This document shows positions 14,998 through 25,600 of a stretch of 59,425 nt of DNA, one piece after another; the first letter of the stretch is position 1, and each line of letters starts with the position of its first letter. Source of the DNA: a virus. The notes beneath the pieces are model-generated. The model was not told where the DNA came from and did no database searches. It saw nothing but the letters and a program-made list of their open reading frames with translations. Location of the stretch: the IMG/VR virus record IMGVR_UViG_3300009129_001581, positions 1 through 59,425 of that record; one strand, written 5' to 3'. Position numbers and translations under genes: made by a program.

Positions 14998-16040
14998 AAA
15001 AAGCATTAGTTCTGGGCGCTGGCGGCTTCATCGGCGGCGCGATGTGCAAGAGATTAAAAAAAGAAGGCTTTTGGGTTAGGGGAGTCGACCTGAAGAAACA
15101 TGAATTCTTTGACATAGAAGAGGTTGTTGATGAGTTTGTGATAGGGGATCTGAGAAGTAAATCTTTGGTGAGCCTTGTAATGTTTGCTCCGGATCAAGGA
15201 AGTTGCGAAAACTCAACCAAATCATTTGATGAGGTATATCAGTTCGCCGCCGATATGGGCGGGGCCGGCTTTGTTTTCACGGGTGAAAATGATGCAGATA
15301 TTATGCACAACTCTGCAATGATTAATCTACATGTGGCAGAACAAGCAGTTGAGAAGTCGGTAAAGAGGGTCCTCTATTCTTCTTCAGCATGTATGTATCC
15401 GGAATATAATCAGAAAGACCCAAAGAACCCCTTGTGTGCAGAGGACTCAGCATACCCAGCTTCTCCAGATTCGGAATATGGGTGGGAGAAGCTTTTTAGT
15501 GAAAGAATGTTTCTGTCTTTCGCCAAGAATTATGACTTAGACCTAAGGATAGCACGCTACCATAATATTTTTGGCCCAGAAGGTACTTGGGCAGGTGGAC
15601 GTGAAAAAGCCCCTGCAGCACTATGTAGAAAAGCCGCTTTGGCAAACTCTAATGATAATATAGAGGTCTGGGGAACAGGAATGCAAACAAGGTCATTTTT
15701 ATATATAGATGAGTGTTTGGAAGCTACTTGCAGGCTTATGAGAAGCGAAGACTTCCGTGGCCCAGTTAATATAGGGTCGGAGGAGATGGTATCAATAAAT
15801 GAGTTAGCACAAATAGCTATTGCAATTTCAGCCAAAGAATTAGGCATATATAACATACAGGGCTCTGAATTTTATGAAAAATATGGTTTCGAATGTCCTG
15901 TGGGGGTCATGGGCCGGAACTCAGATAATAATCTTATAAGAAAAGAGTTAAATTGGGATTATTCTATGCCTTTAAAAGAGGGTATGCTTAAAACTTATTT
16001 ATGGATTGATAATCAAATTAAAAAAGGAGAAACTAAATGA
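14994..16040 (+). CDS. GDP-mannose 3,5-epimerase-like SDR enzyme
   Basis: 348 residues, close to the roughly 370 of plant GDP-mannose 3,5-epimerase. GAGGFIGGAM binds NAD. AADMGGAGFVFTGENDADIMHNSAMIN is very like the GME signature (AADMGGMG...), here described in pieces: AADMGGAGF, then IMHNSAMINLH. YSSSACMYPE and YGWEKL give the catalytic Ser, Cys and Tyr-Lys; RYHNIFGPEGTW and GTGMQTRSFLYIDECL follow. GME converts GDP-D-mannose to GDP-L-galactose or GDP-L-gulose. A phage copy would allow an L-sugar on virion or host glycans. Last enzyme of the glycan operon. Confidence 0.9.
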   Translation: MKKALVLGAGGFIGGAMCKRLKKEGFWVRGVDLKKHEFFDIEEVVDEFVIGDLRSKSLVSLVMFAPDQGSCENSTKSFDEVYQFAADMGGAGFVFTGENDADIMHNSAMINLHVAEQAVEKSVKRVLYSSSACMYPEYNQKDPKNPLCAEDSAYPASPDSEYGWEKLFSERMFLSFAKNYDLDLRIARYHNIFGPEGTWAGGREKAPAALCRKAALANSNDNIEVWGTGMQTRSFLYIDECLEATCRLMRSEDFRGPVNIGSEEMVSINELAQIAIAISAKELGIYNIQGSEFYEKYGFECPVGVMGRNSDNNLIRKELNWDYSMPLKEGMLKTYLWIDNQIKKGETK

Positions 16041-16249
16041 GACTTTCAAATCAAGCGATAGGCACAATTATGATGTGCCTTCAAAAAGCGATCATAAGCC
16101 AGACGGATGTTACAGACCATCTTAGAAATTTAAAATTTGAGGTTAATAACAATGAAGCCTTGGAGGTAATAAATCCTCCCACGTTTGAGATTCCAAATGA
16201 ATATTTGGCTCAAGACGATGAAACAAAAACAACAGTTGGGAGTGACTAG
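16037..16249 (+). CDS. Small protein of unknown function
   Basis: 70 residues; ATG 16037 overlaps the previous TGA and is preceded by AAAGGAG. The N-terminus MRLSNQAIGTIMMCLQKAI is a compact amphipathic helix, followed by an acidic tail rich in Asn, Glu and Pro. I think similar small proteins lie near late-sigma genes in marine T4-like phages, but cannot name a role. Confidence 0.75.
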   Translation: MRLSNQAIGTIMMCLQKAIISQTDVTDHLRNLKFEVNNNEALEVINPPTFEIPNEYLAQDDETKTTVGSD

Positions 16250-16250
16250 C

Positions 16251-16493
16251 TTGCCAATATATAATTATACTTGTCAAGATTGTCAATTAACCTATTTTAT
16301 AAAACACAGCATTGATGATTCTCCGCCTGTGTGTCCGCAGTGTGATTCGCACGAAGTCAAAAAGAACTTAAAGACACTAAAGGGGCCCTCAAACAAAAAA
16401 GATCCCGTAGGGTCTGTTGTTGAAAAGTTTATTAAGGATTCAGCCATTGATCTTCAGCTGCAAAGGGAATCTTTTCGAGATAGAGACGAATAA
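16251..16493 (+). CDS. FmdB-like zinc-ribbon protein
   Basis: 80 residues from TTG 16251, with GGGAG 8 nt upstream. The start gives MPIYNYTCQDCQL, the classical FmdB-family opening (MPxYxYxC). The CxxC pair (C8, C11) and VCPQCDS with a second CxxC form a zinc ribbon. FmdB-like regulators are thought to bind DNA or RNA polymerase; their role in phages is unproven. It sits two genes before the late sigma factor. An in-frame ATG at 16185 lies in the previous gene and would spoil the family N-terminus. Confidence 0.85.
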   Translation: MPIYNYTCQDCQLTYFIKHSIDDSPPVCPQCDSHEVKKNLKTLKGPSNKKDPVGSVVEKFIKDSAIDLQLQRESFRDRDE

Positions 16494-16792
16494 TGTTAGA
16501 AATAATAGCAATAGCTCTCTCCTTGTCTATGAACCTTTTTTTGATATTTTATTGTAGGTTTCTTTTGTCTAATTTAACTGATTTGACTGAATCAGTCAAA
16601 GACATGTCAATCATATTTAGTGGCTTTAAAAAACATGTCGAGGGCCTTCATGAAACGGAAATGTTTTATGGAGACTCTTCTTTGCAGAACTTAATTGAGC
16701 ATTCAAAATTTGTTCTTGATAAAATTAGTGAAAATTCAGAAATAATAGATTTAATAGATCAGGAGGATGTAGATGAAACGGAGGAAGCCTAA
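16493..16792 (+). CDS. Small single-pass membrane protein
   Basis: 99 residues. One N-terminal membrane helix (IIAIALSLSMNLFLIFYCRFLL), given in parts: IIAIALSLSMN then LFLIFYCRFLL. It is followed by a helical, acidic cytoplasmic part with HETEMFYGDSSLQNLIEHSK. The gene starts in the last base of the previous stop and its end overlaps the sigma-factor gene by 20 nt. I believe similar proteins occur beside gp55 in marine T4-like phages; function unknown. Confidence 0.8.
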   Translation: MLEIIAIALSLSMNLFLIFYCRFLLSNLTDLTESVKDMSIIFSGFKKHVEGLHETEMFYGDSSLQNLIEHSKFVLDKISENSEIIDLIDQEDVDETEEA

Positions 16793-17468
16793 AAAAAATG
16801 CTTATTTTAGAAAAGTTCATGAAAATGCCATTATTGAGTATGCTTTAACTGACTGTATAAATCGAAGGACGGAACTCTATATTGAATTGATAGGTCCGGT
16901 CTTTGATGAGATGGTAGACAAAATAGTGTATACTTATAGGTTCACAAATTTACCAAATATAGATGTTTTGAAAGAAGATTGCAAGATATGGTTAACAACT
17001 ATATTGGATAAATATGATCCCAACAAAGGATCAAAAGCTTTTTCATACTTTTCTGTTGTTACGAAAAATTGGTTTATTCACAAGATTAAAACTACATCCA
17101 AGAAGAACCGGATAGAGATGAGTTATGAGGATATGGTGGCTTCCGGAGCTTCCGATTTAAAGAACGCTTCTACCGATGGGCAAGATTATTATAATTTGAG
17201 GACCGATGCAGAATTCTGGCTATTGTTGAAAGATCAATTAAATAATTGGGATTCTCCTAAATTAAAAGAAAACGAAAAGAAAGTTCTAGAGGCCACTCGC
17301 ATACTTATTGATAATGTTGATAACTTAGAAATTTTTAATAAAAAAGCAGTTTATCTTTATTTGAGAGAGATAACTGGCCTTAATACTAAGCAAGTAGTCA
17401 CTAATTTAAAGAAGATAAGGGAGAAATATAGAATTTTTAAGATGAAATATGATCGCGATGACCTTTAA
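16773..17468 (+). CDS. 55: gp55-like late-transcription sigma factor
   Basis: 231 residues. The middle section ILDKYDPNKGSKAFSYFSVV followed by TKNWFIHKIK resembles sigma region 2 (core binding and -10 recognition) as found in T4 gp55 and relatives, where YDPxKGxxxFxYFxxxxKNW is characteristic. Like gp55 it is short and has no region 4. In T4, gp55 with the sliding clamp and gp33 directs RNA polymerase to late promoters with a TATAAATA -10 box. A candidate late box lies at 58390. GGAGG upstream supports the ATG at 16773. Clamp and gp33 genes are not in this window. Confidence 0.8.
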   Translation: MKRRKPKKNAYFRKVHENAIIEYALTDCINRRTELYIELIGPVFDEMVDKIVYTYRFTNLPNIDVLKEDCKIWLTTILDKYDPNKGSKAFSYFSVVTKNWFIHKIKTTSKKNRIEMSYEDMVASGASDLKNASTDGQDYYNLRTDAEFWLLLKDQLNNWDSPKLKENEKKVLEATRILIDNVDNLEIFNKKAVYLYLREITGLNTKQVVTNLKKIREKYRIFKMKYDRDDL

Positions 17469-17491
17469 GAACAAAAATATTTTAAATAAAA

Positions 17492-17497
17492 TATAAT
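17492..17497 (+). promoter_or_regulatory. Possible extended -10-only promoter before 17505
   Basis: TATAAT ends 7 nt before ATG 17505 in a very AT-rich stretch. No -35 match is present 17 nt upstream (GAACAA), and no Shine-Dalgarno precedes the ATG. It may be a late promoter read by the gp55-like factor, or another leaderless start. Confidence 0.35.
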
Positions 17498-17504
17498 TAT
17501 TAAT

Positions 17505-17792
17505 ATGAAAACATTAGAACAATATATAGAAAAGGCAGTTTCGAACATTACTGAAGATCGTGCTACGACGAAGGCTTTGTTAATGGAGCTGATGAAATGG
17601 ATGCAGAACGCAGAAGAGAGACATAAAGAAGTGGGAATGATTGCCGCGAAATATTTAGAAACACTGCAGCGGTCAAATGAACAGCTAGTAAAAATTTCTG
17701 GTCTCGTGCAAAAAGAAACAAATACGGTAAGTCCGATGACTGATAAAGACAAGCAGGAGCTTTTTGATATGATTCAAGAAGAAGAGAAATAA
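17505..17792 (+). CDS. Small helical protein, unknown function
   Basis: 95 residues, predicted almost entirely helical. The core AERHKEVGMIAAKYLETLQRSNEQLVK, read in parts, has a heptad pattern that suggests a coiled coil. It overlaps the next gene by one base (ATGG after the stop TAATG). The position between the sigma factor and virion genes suggests a late or assembly role. No family name is supported. The start has no Shine-Dalgarno. Confidence 0.72.
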   Translation: MKTLEQYIEKAVSNITEDRATTKALLMELMKWMQNAEERHKEVGMIAAKYLETLQRSNEQLVKISGLVQKETNTVSPMTDKDKQELFDMIQEEEK

Positions 17793-18607
17793 TGGCCAAC
17801 GATGTCACCATCGACGACGTTGCAGATGCAGATCTGGTCGCCGGCAACGCCATAGCTCATATACTGGATGAAGTAAAAACAGTTGATGATCTTTACAAAG
17901 CGGCTAAAATGGATCCAGATAAATTACGCCAAGCCGCAATGAATCTCATCAAAGACAAAATGAAGGATCCGTCGGATCTTATGTCTTCGAAGGAAGATGC
18001 AGCTGCAAGAGCAGCAGATCATCTCCGCGCGTGGGAGGCTTATCAGGATCTTGTAACAAAAAGGAACACTTTAAACGTTGAGAAGAAGAGGAACGCCCCC
18101 GGGACTCCTGGTGCCGGAGATCCCCGAAAGGTTATTGATCACTTGAAAAAGCGACTAAGAATTTTAGAGATTAATGCGAATGATGGTAATCCCGATGGTG
18201 AACTAGTGGCGGTTGCTGAAGAGATCCAAGTTTTATCCCTCAATGAGTTGCAAGAGCAGCACAATATGAGTATAGATATTTCTAAAATTTTAGAAACATC
18301 GAATAGAATAGGGGGAGGGTCTACGAGGATTATTAGAATAAGGGGGTATGTCCCTCATAAACATTTTATTGTCCCACCGGATAGTTCAACTGAGGAAGTG
18401 ACCGCAACTGACTTGGACCACAAGAGGACAAGAACCTTGTCTAACTTTTATGGCATTGTTGAGTGTGGTTCTCTCCCTAACGTAAAGGACCTTATTCGCG
18501 TCCGGTTTCCTGATGCAAAAGATTTTAGTGCTGGTGTTTTTTTAGGTGTAAAACTATCGATGACTTACGTTAAACCACCGCCGAGCGCTAAGAAAGCTTT
18601 TGACTAG
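17792..18607 (+). CDS. Probable virion/baseplate-associated protein
   Basis: 271 residues. The first 150 are charged and helical; the last 110 (RIIRIRGYVPHKHFIVPP, then NFYGIVECGSLPNVKDLIRVRFPD) are beta-rich and could be an OB-like fold of the kind found in baseplate hub or spike adaptors. It is the first gene of the structural run, with an AGAAGAG Shine-Dalgarno. In T4-like phages this position often holds hub/wedge proteins such as gp53 or gp5; identity cannot be fixed by eye. Confidence 0.6.
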   Translation: MANDVTIDDVADADLVAGNAIAHILDEVKTVDDLYKAAKMDPDKLRQAAMNLIKDKMKDPSDLMSSKEDAAARAADHLRAWEAYQDLVTKRNTLNVEKKRNAPGTPGAGDPRKVIDHLKKRLRILEINANDGNPDGELVAVAEEIQVLSLNELQEQHNMSIDISKILETSNRIGGGSTRIIRIRGYVPHKHFIVPPDSSTEEVTATDLDHKRTRTLSNFYGIVECGSLPNVKDLIRVRFPDAKDFSAGVFLGVKLSMTYVKPPPSAKKAFD

Positions 18608-18632
18608 TATAATATATGAGAGAAAATAAAGT

Positions 18633-19685
18633 ATGACAGAAACGAGAGCAATATACAGCGAGCCCTCGCGCAATCCGAGAAAAAGAGGCATGGGCCCCGA
18701 TGCTCTTGATGAGGGTGTTCCACTTTTCGCCCAAAGAAAGACTGATGAGGTGATATGTGGAGACAACAACACCTGGATTGTTCTTGGCCGCGACAGAACC
18801 CCCGCAACAAACGAAAAACACTCTGCGGCATCTGTTGGTGATGGGTACGGCGGACGCGGTTGGCAAGCCGCAGGAGCTATTGATATTGTCGTCGGCCGCG
18901 GGGCCCCATTCCCGGTAGGAAAAATGACTCAGTCTGGAGCTTCGAAGGAGGATCCTGGTGTCTTTTTGGACCCAATTTTTGGCGTGGAGCTTGATCCAAC
19001 GTTGGCAGGAACGAAAATGTTTGGTGATTACGAGCATACTGGGCTAATAATGGATGCTGCTCGCATTTATATTAGCCAAAGAACAGATATTGATGCTGCA
19101 TTCGAATTATCAGAAGGGTGGACAAATCCATCTCCGGACGCACAAACCTCTCCTCGATCAGCCATCGCGATGAAGGCTGATGAATTAAGATTTATAAGCA
19201 GACAAGGGATAAAATTAGTTACGGGCCCGTTGGGAGGGAACAAGGGCGAAGATAAAGTTAACTCTCAAGGCGGTGATGTTTCCGCCACCTTTGGAATTGA
19301 TCTTATAGCCGCGAATGGAAATTTGCCAACTGGCCAAGATCAAGAGCCGCTAGTAAAGGGGATTATGTTAGTAAAGGCCCTGGAAGAAGTACAAGACATG
19401 ATATCTGCTTTGACTGGAATAGTTACATCACTGTGGATAAACCAATTTATGTTTAACGTTTTTACGGCAACACATTTTCATCCTGAGATTATTCTTTTGG
19501 GTTTTCCTGGCGTCCCGCCACCAACTTTATTTGGGCATGCTCTTCCATTTTATATTGCAGAGTCTATGAACAAAATTTTGCCGTCTTTAATAAGTCATAA
19601 ATTAAATTTAGGATTTTTTGCTATGAATTATTTGAGTCCAGCTTTTGATGGATATATTTGTAGTAGATATAATTCTACGAATTAA
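18633..19685 (+). CDS. Probable baseplate/spike-type virion protein
   Basis: 350 residues, GAGAG upstream. The centre reads like a spike or membrane-puncturing protein needle: AIAMKADELRFISRQGIKLVTG is a run of short strands with D/R turns, as in T4 gp5-type beta-helices. Residues 95-110 hold proline/glycine turns. The C-terminal third (ALEEVQDMISALTGIVTSLW) is helical. It directly precedes the giant gene. I regard hub/spike as likely but unproven. Confidence 0.55.
   Translation: MTETRAIYSEPSRNPRKRGMGPDALDEGVPLFAQRKTDEVICGDNNTWIVLGRDRTPATNEKHSAASVGDGYGGRGWQAAGAIDIVVGRGAPFPVGKMTQSGASKEDPGVFLDPIFGVELDPTLAGTKMFGDYEHTGLIMDAARIYISQRTDIDAAFELSEGWTNPSPDAQTSPRSAIAMKADELRFISRQGIKLVTGPLGGNKGEDKVNSQGGDVSATFGIDLIAANGNLPTGQDQEPLVKGIMLVKALEEVQDMISALTGIVTSLWINQFMFNVFTATHFHPEIILLGFPGVPPPTLFGHALPFYIAESMNKILPSLISHKLNLGFFAMNYLSPAFDGYICSRYNSTN
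19645..19673 (+). promoter_or_regulatory. Possible promoter for the 4695-codon gene
   Basis: TTGATG at 19645-19650, 17-nt spacer, TATAAT at 19668-19673; predicted start near 19680, leaving a short leader with AAGG before ATG 19694. It lies in the last codons of the previous gene. Confidence 0.4.
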
Positions 19686-19693
19686 GGTTTAAT

Positions 19694-22600
19694 ATGTTAA
19701 GAAAAATAACTTTAAAAATAAACATTTCTGACACTCGCGCGCGCGAAACAAATGCCGAAGTTGCAGCAAACGATGACTTAGATATACTTCCTGCTCCGTA
19801 TGTTTTCGATTCCACTCTCAGTTTGCAATCTACCGGTGTGCAGGTTCTTATTTTAAAGCATATATTATCGCAGCTGGTTGAGTTTGAAGCATATGAAAAT
19901 GAAGGAGCTTGTGAGGTACCCATATCATGGCAAGACGGCCCATACTTTGATAAAAAGACCAAGTATGTTTTATATAAATATCAAACTTTAAATAGAGAGC
20001 ATATAATCTCTTTCATAAAAAGCAACAAAAGAGCGACGACTGATGAGATAACAAACCAAGAGTCAGAAACTAAATTTGTAGGAGACTTGGGTATCATGTC
20101 ATTGGCTACGATTGCTTGTATGCATGGATATAGAAAACCTTCTAGTCAGCCTGGTGAAACCCCTAGTTCTTACCGGTTTACTAATCACTCTTTCACTGTA
20201 GATTCTGATTCGGATGACTCTGATATAGAAAAATCACAACTTTTTAAAAGCACAGAACACATCTTAAATTTAATAAATGATTTTACTTTGGGTATATACC
20301 CTGATGAGCTAGGAAGAAACGAATCTCCTACCGAAGCAGCTAGTCGCTATGATGCAACATCGCGCAGCAAAGCCGGCGATTGGTTTTCTAAACCAGATCC
20401 GAATATTATAGGACGCGCAGACATCGCAGCCGGCCTAGAGGATGAGCCCTTCGATATCGGTCTAGATAAAATTGGATTATATTTACCAACGGAGTATGAC
20501 TTAAGAAACCCTCCGGTTCTTACTGAATCAAACTGGAAGGAGTATGTAAGAGAGGTAGCGGAAGAAGCCACCGAAAAGATTTTGTTATTTAATGGTATTG
20601 ATATAACGAAGCAATCTATTCTGCGATTATTTTTCAATGATGAAACTTTCTTTGGTTTGTATCCTAACTTTAATAACTACAAGAAAATTCCGAATAATGT
20701 AGAATATTATATTTATCCGAAAGATGAAGATTATGAAGAACACTTTGTTATTGATATGTCAAATATTGATGCTAATTCTGATTTATTCGTTGACCCCACC
20801 AATAGGTCTCACTTTTTTTTACAGGGAATACAATTTTTAGAAGAATCGACGAGTGGCGAAGAATATTTGCCTTTGGTCGAATATACGGGATTCACTACTC
20901 CTTCATTTAGGCCCGGGGCTATATATAAAAACGAGTTTATATTTAGTAGAAAAAAAATAGAAATGATTAAGAATGCCTGGCAAGATTTAACACCGGCCCC
21001 TTCACCGCCGCAGCAGTCTAGATCAGAATCTATGGAACAAAACATAGAAAATAGAAAACAAGAAGAGCTGGATAGAGTTGAAGGCTCGCCATATCCAGAT
21101 CTAGAGAGATCTTTGTCCGATGATTGCATCGAAGGTAAGGTAAATGATTATTTTAATGAAGTTGGGGCAATAAACGCTGTTGTCTCAATGACTCGTGGAG
21201 AACTAAATGAAAATGTAAATAGAGTTATAAGTGACGCTAAAGATAGTATACTCAGGCACGATGCCGTCGACAGCGAGAAAGAGAGAAAAGATTCTAGTTT
21301 AGAAGATCAGATTCGAAATCGTCAAGCTCAAGGCGCCGATGAGGGGAGTATGGGGTCTTTTGGTATGAATGATTCTGCTGCTATGTTGAATCCATCAATG
21401 CCCATGTATGAACCCAAGAAGCCAAAAGATTATAAGCCTGGCCTTATTAATGGGACTTTGTCCGATATTCGTAGTAGAATTAAAAAAGTTTCAAAACTTC
21501 TTAAAGACGCTTCCAAAGAATTGGAAGAGTTGGAAAGCAGCTTGCCTGATAAAACACTAGTGCCGGACATGGATTTGAAAAAAGAGGCCAAATACATGGA
21601 TGAGGCTTTGGTTTATTTTGAAGATTTAGCCAATGCGGCCACTGACCAGGCGGCAATCGATGAGGCTATGCAAATAATAGACACCGGCTACACCGAAGAA
21701 GAAAGAAGATCTATTGTCGAAACATTATCTTCAGATCCCGATGAAATTTATTTTGAATTTGAAACAGAGATGAGCAATAAAAAACAAGGGTACTTGAAAG
21801 TTGTAGACATGGGCGATCAACCTACGATGTATTACAACAAGGACAAACAATTGCTGGTGGACTCAACGGTTTTGCACGCCTGGAATTACAACCGGTTAAA
21901 CAAGATTATGGATTTTTTCTATAGGCCGTCTTACACAATTGGGTATCTGGCAGATATGTTCGGCATGATTTGGGAAAGCAGGTCGGCCGCCTTAAAACTG
22001 GGTGGCTGTTTTACTTTCATGAAATCCGCGGCCTCCGTAGCTTTAATTATAAAGTATACTATCCCCCGCCCAGCAATAGAGCCAAAAATAGGGGAAACGG
22101 ATTGGCCTCCCTTCTCGGGGCCCTTTAAAACCGCAACTAACCAAGCTGCGGATCAATCATTAGCATATGTATTGTCTTTTGAAAAGGCTGTTTTAGATTG
22201 GAAAAAATCCGCCCTCCGCAGCCTGGATGCCCGTCCTCCCTTGCCTGATTTTTCAAAAGAGTTTAACGCGGTTTGTAATTTAGAGAAATTATATCAAAAA
22301 TTCTTGGACAAATTAAACATAGGAAACTTGATTTGTCAAGTTCTGAAATGCATGGGCTTATGGCCAATCGGGATCGATTTTAATTTAAGTTTCATATTGC
22401 CGAAGATGCCGAAGATGCCTACGTTTGATATACTTAAATATCTTCATGTAATAATATATAAAGCGATCATACAAACTCTCGCAAAGGTATTGTGCAACGT
22501 CGCGCAAACTATATTAGATTTGTTAAAGTTAGATTGTAGAGGGCCCGACATAAGCTTAGGTGATAGAGCAGATTATCCTGTATCAAGGGTCCAACATCCT

Positions 22601-25600
22601 TCTCCGGGACCGGTCCCGGGCCTCGGCCAAGCTATTCAAGAGTTAGCCATCGCCGCGGCACGAGTGGGTCTTCCTGAGACTCTTTATGACTCTCCCAATC
22701 ATCCGGCCGGATCACCGCTGCATGGAACCGGAGGTGCAAAGCAATTTGTAGAGGACTTATCTCATTTATTATCTCCATCTGAACAATGTGCACTCTATAG
22801 GGGAGATGGGTCCTTGACGGCCTTAGGTCTTGCTATGAACTTAATTAAAAGAAGTTATTCTAATTCTGATAGCCCTTCTCTTTCGGACTATTTTGATACC
22901 GATGAAGAGATAATGACCTTTTTTGCAAAACTTGGAATAGCCGGCGCATCAGAAGCGTGCAATCTCATCGATGATGTACTAGATCAGGCCGGCCCCGAGG
23001 GCATACCAGAGCTCGACAAGCCGGATGATTGTTTGTGCATTGATGGAGAGTCGTTGAGAGACAAATTTTTGAGATCTCAATTTGCAAATTACTATGCCTC
23101 TGATCCAGATCCTGCCGGATCTGATGGATCGCCACGTTCCAGGGGGCGCCCCTCACAAGATGAGGCAAATGAATTTATGGGAGATGTTACCGCCGCCATG
23201 GCTCGCGAGGCCTTGGATCGAGCAAACAAAAAGAGAGCAGATGTTAAAAAAGCTTTCGAAGAATTGGCAAGTGGAGAATTGATAAGCAAGGTACCCGAAG
23301 AATTAGCTGATTTTTCAAATCCATCTAGCCCACTTTTCGATATTCCTGGGTCCTTTAAATCTCTTCTTAAAACAGCAATCGACGGCACCTTAGAACCAAT
23401 TAAGTCTGAATATTATGAGGATATAAGAAAATATGTCCCCTTTATGCACCAAGAGATAACAACGGTTCACGCAGATAGCCAGTTGGCTACTGGTGCGAAC
23501 CAAGCATTAGAGAGAAAAAAAATAGCAACAATAGAAACGTTGAGAAATTATAATTTTTGGTTATCGATTGTGCGCCCGACCGATTTTGACTTATCGGAAA
23601 TAGACCCAAAGAATATTGATTTGTTGTATTCCTTTTATTGTCTTTTGTACCCGATATACAAAGAGAGGTATTTGGCTCGCTATTCTAATGATCGCACACA
23701 CTATATGCGTCATGATCTTTTTGGCAAAGAAAAATTAGAAGATGCTTTTGAGTCCTTAAGGGTGGGTGTGGACGTTTCTGGAAACCCCCTAGAGGCAGTG
23801 GAGAAAGTTGAGCGCGTCTTGGAGCTTTATCCTTCTCCTTACCCTAGAAAGACTGGATACCGCCCACCACAAGCTTATGATAGAGTCGAAAAGGAATACG
23901 AGGCAAGTACATGGAAAAATTTTATAATCAACACTGATGCTGCGCAAACCTACAACAGGGCGATTAGTTCTAAAACGGTTCGCCCAATGAGGAAAGCCCT
24001 TGAGAAAGTTTCCGGACGCTTAAGGGGGAAACCCTCTGCGCAACTTTCATTCCCTCCTGTCATCCGCGGAGCAACCCCCGGTCGCGCCTCTGATTATAGT
24101 GGCTGGATGTTGACAGACAGTGTGCGAACTGTTCAAATGTTTGCTTTCCAGGATCCTCGATCGGAAATAATAAGATTCGAGGGCCTTCCGGCCAACCAAA
24201 CTACTTTTAGAGCGCCTATAATTACTGGATTTTCCCCACCGGATCTCACGGCAATGCATGCTGGGGACAAACACAAAGGCAAAAAACTTCCAGCAGGGTT
24301 TACTAAAACTTTCAGTTTGGAGACTTTTATTGAAGGAGATCTAGATGAATCGGATCTTTTAAAAAGCGAAATTCTTAAGAAAATAGCAGACCGCTTACAG
24401 GAATTAATAGATGAAATAACAAATGTTTTTAGTTTACAACAGGCGGGTGGATCCGCTGGGTCTGCCACACAGCAGGTGACTGAGTTTTTGCCAAAAGTGA
24501 AGCCACTTTTTCAAAAAGAGTTAGAAATTTCAAGAGAATCTGATGATCAATCTAGGGAAATAATTTATACAAGTAGTTCTCCGGATTCAAAGGCTCGTAT
24601 TGAGCTGAGATCTCCCCCGACGCTGTCTGATATAGGCGAACAATTGATTTCTAGGTTGCAGTCAGATGATGAAGATATCGTAAATCTCCGAGAAAAAATC
24701 AGTAAACAATTAGAAGGGAAAATGCGATTTGAATCATATTATTCGCAAGATTATCGAAATATAAATACTAGCTTTCATGTTATCAAAGACCCTCACTATC
24801 TTAGGAATGTTGATGTCAATAATGTTGATTCGGATAATCATGAAAAAACAATATTTGCAGAAAATTGCAAACTTATACCCGTAAGTTTGATTTCTGATAA
24901 TGAATTGGATTCAATCTATTTTAATGAAAACATTGACTTTGATGGAAGAGAATACCCTAATGCGGTTGGTCTTTACACTGGGATGATCGTCAACGGCGCC
25001 TGGGATTTGTTTAGAAAGCATGATATAGATATAAGAGAGAGAACAGAACCCGGAACTGGAAAAGATCCATATAGTTGGATTTCTGACACATATGACGAAG
25101 CCGTGGAATTTTATTTTGAAGACGTGTTTGATCAGGTGTTTGATTCACCTTTTATTTCTGATGAAAATTATATAGAAATAATAAAAAAGAAGTTAACAGG
25201 AGTTCCGTATACAAAAGAAGAAGAAGATGATAGCGGCTGTAATTTAGAAAGAACAGGGTATGAGCCAGTTAAAATTCTAATTGACTTTGAAAGAGAGATT
25301 GAGGCAGCACTATCTAGGGTGATAAGCAGATTAAGAACTCCAAATTCGCTTAGAAATCATGACTTTAGAAAACCAAGTCCGTTCGAAGAGGGGATAATTG
25401 ACACAGTAGTTTTGTTATTTGTTAAAGTCCTTATGTACGAATTCGCTCTACGCGCAGGCCCAGCAATGTCTGCCTTTAAAGCTAAAGACTTGTTAAACCA
25501 CCAGTTTATTGTAAATTTTGTTGTAGAGTGGATATTAAAACATGAAATAGAAAATTTAAGAGTTTTTAGGTCAAACCCAGAATTAAAAACTCGTTTCTTG

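Noticed and set aside
15557-15856. 99-codon minus-strand frame opposite the GME-like gene
   Set aside because: Shadow of a strongly conserved enzyme; no Shine-Dalgarno or family features.
18608-18613. TATAAT as promoter for the 18633 gene
   Set aside because: No -35 element at proper spacing (GCGCTA). It could be chance in the AT-rich gap.
18588-19037. 149-codon minus-strand frame
   Set aside because: It lies wholly opposite a well-supported virion gene, with Cys/Arg-rich low-quality sequence and no start signal.
24760-24767. TATAAATA as late promoter
   Set aside because: Deep inside the 4695-codon gene with no gene start downstream; the same holds for the copy at 53795-53802.
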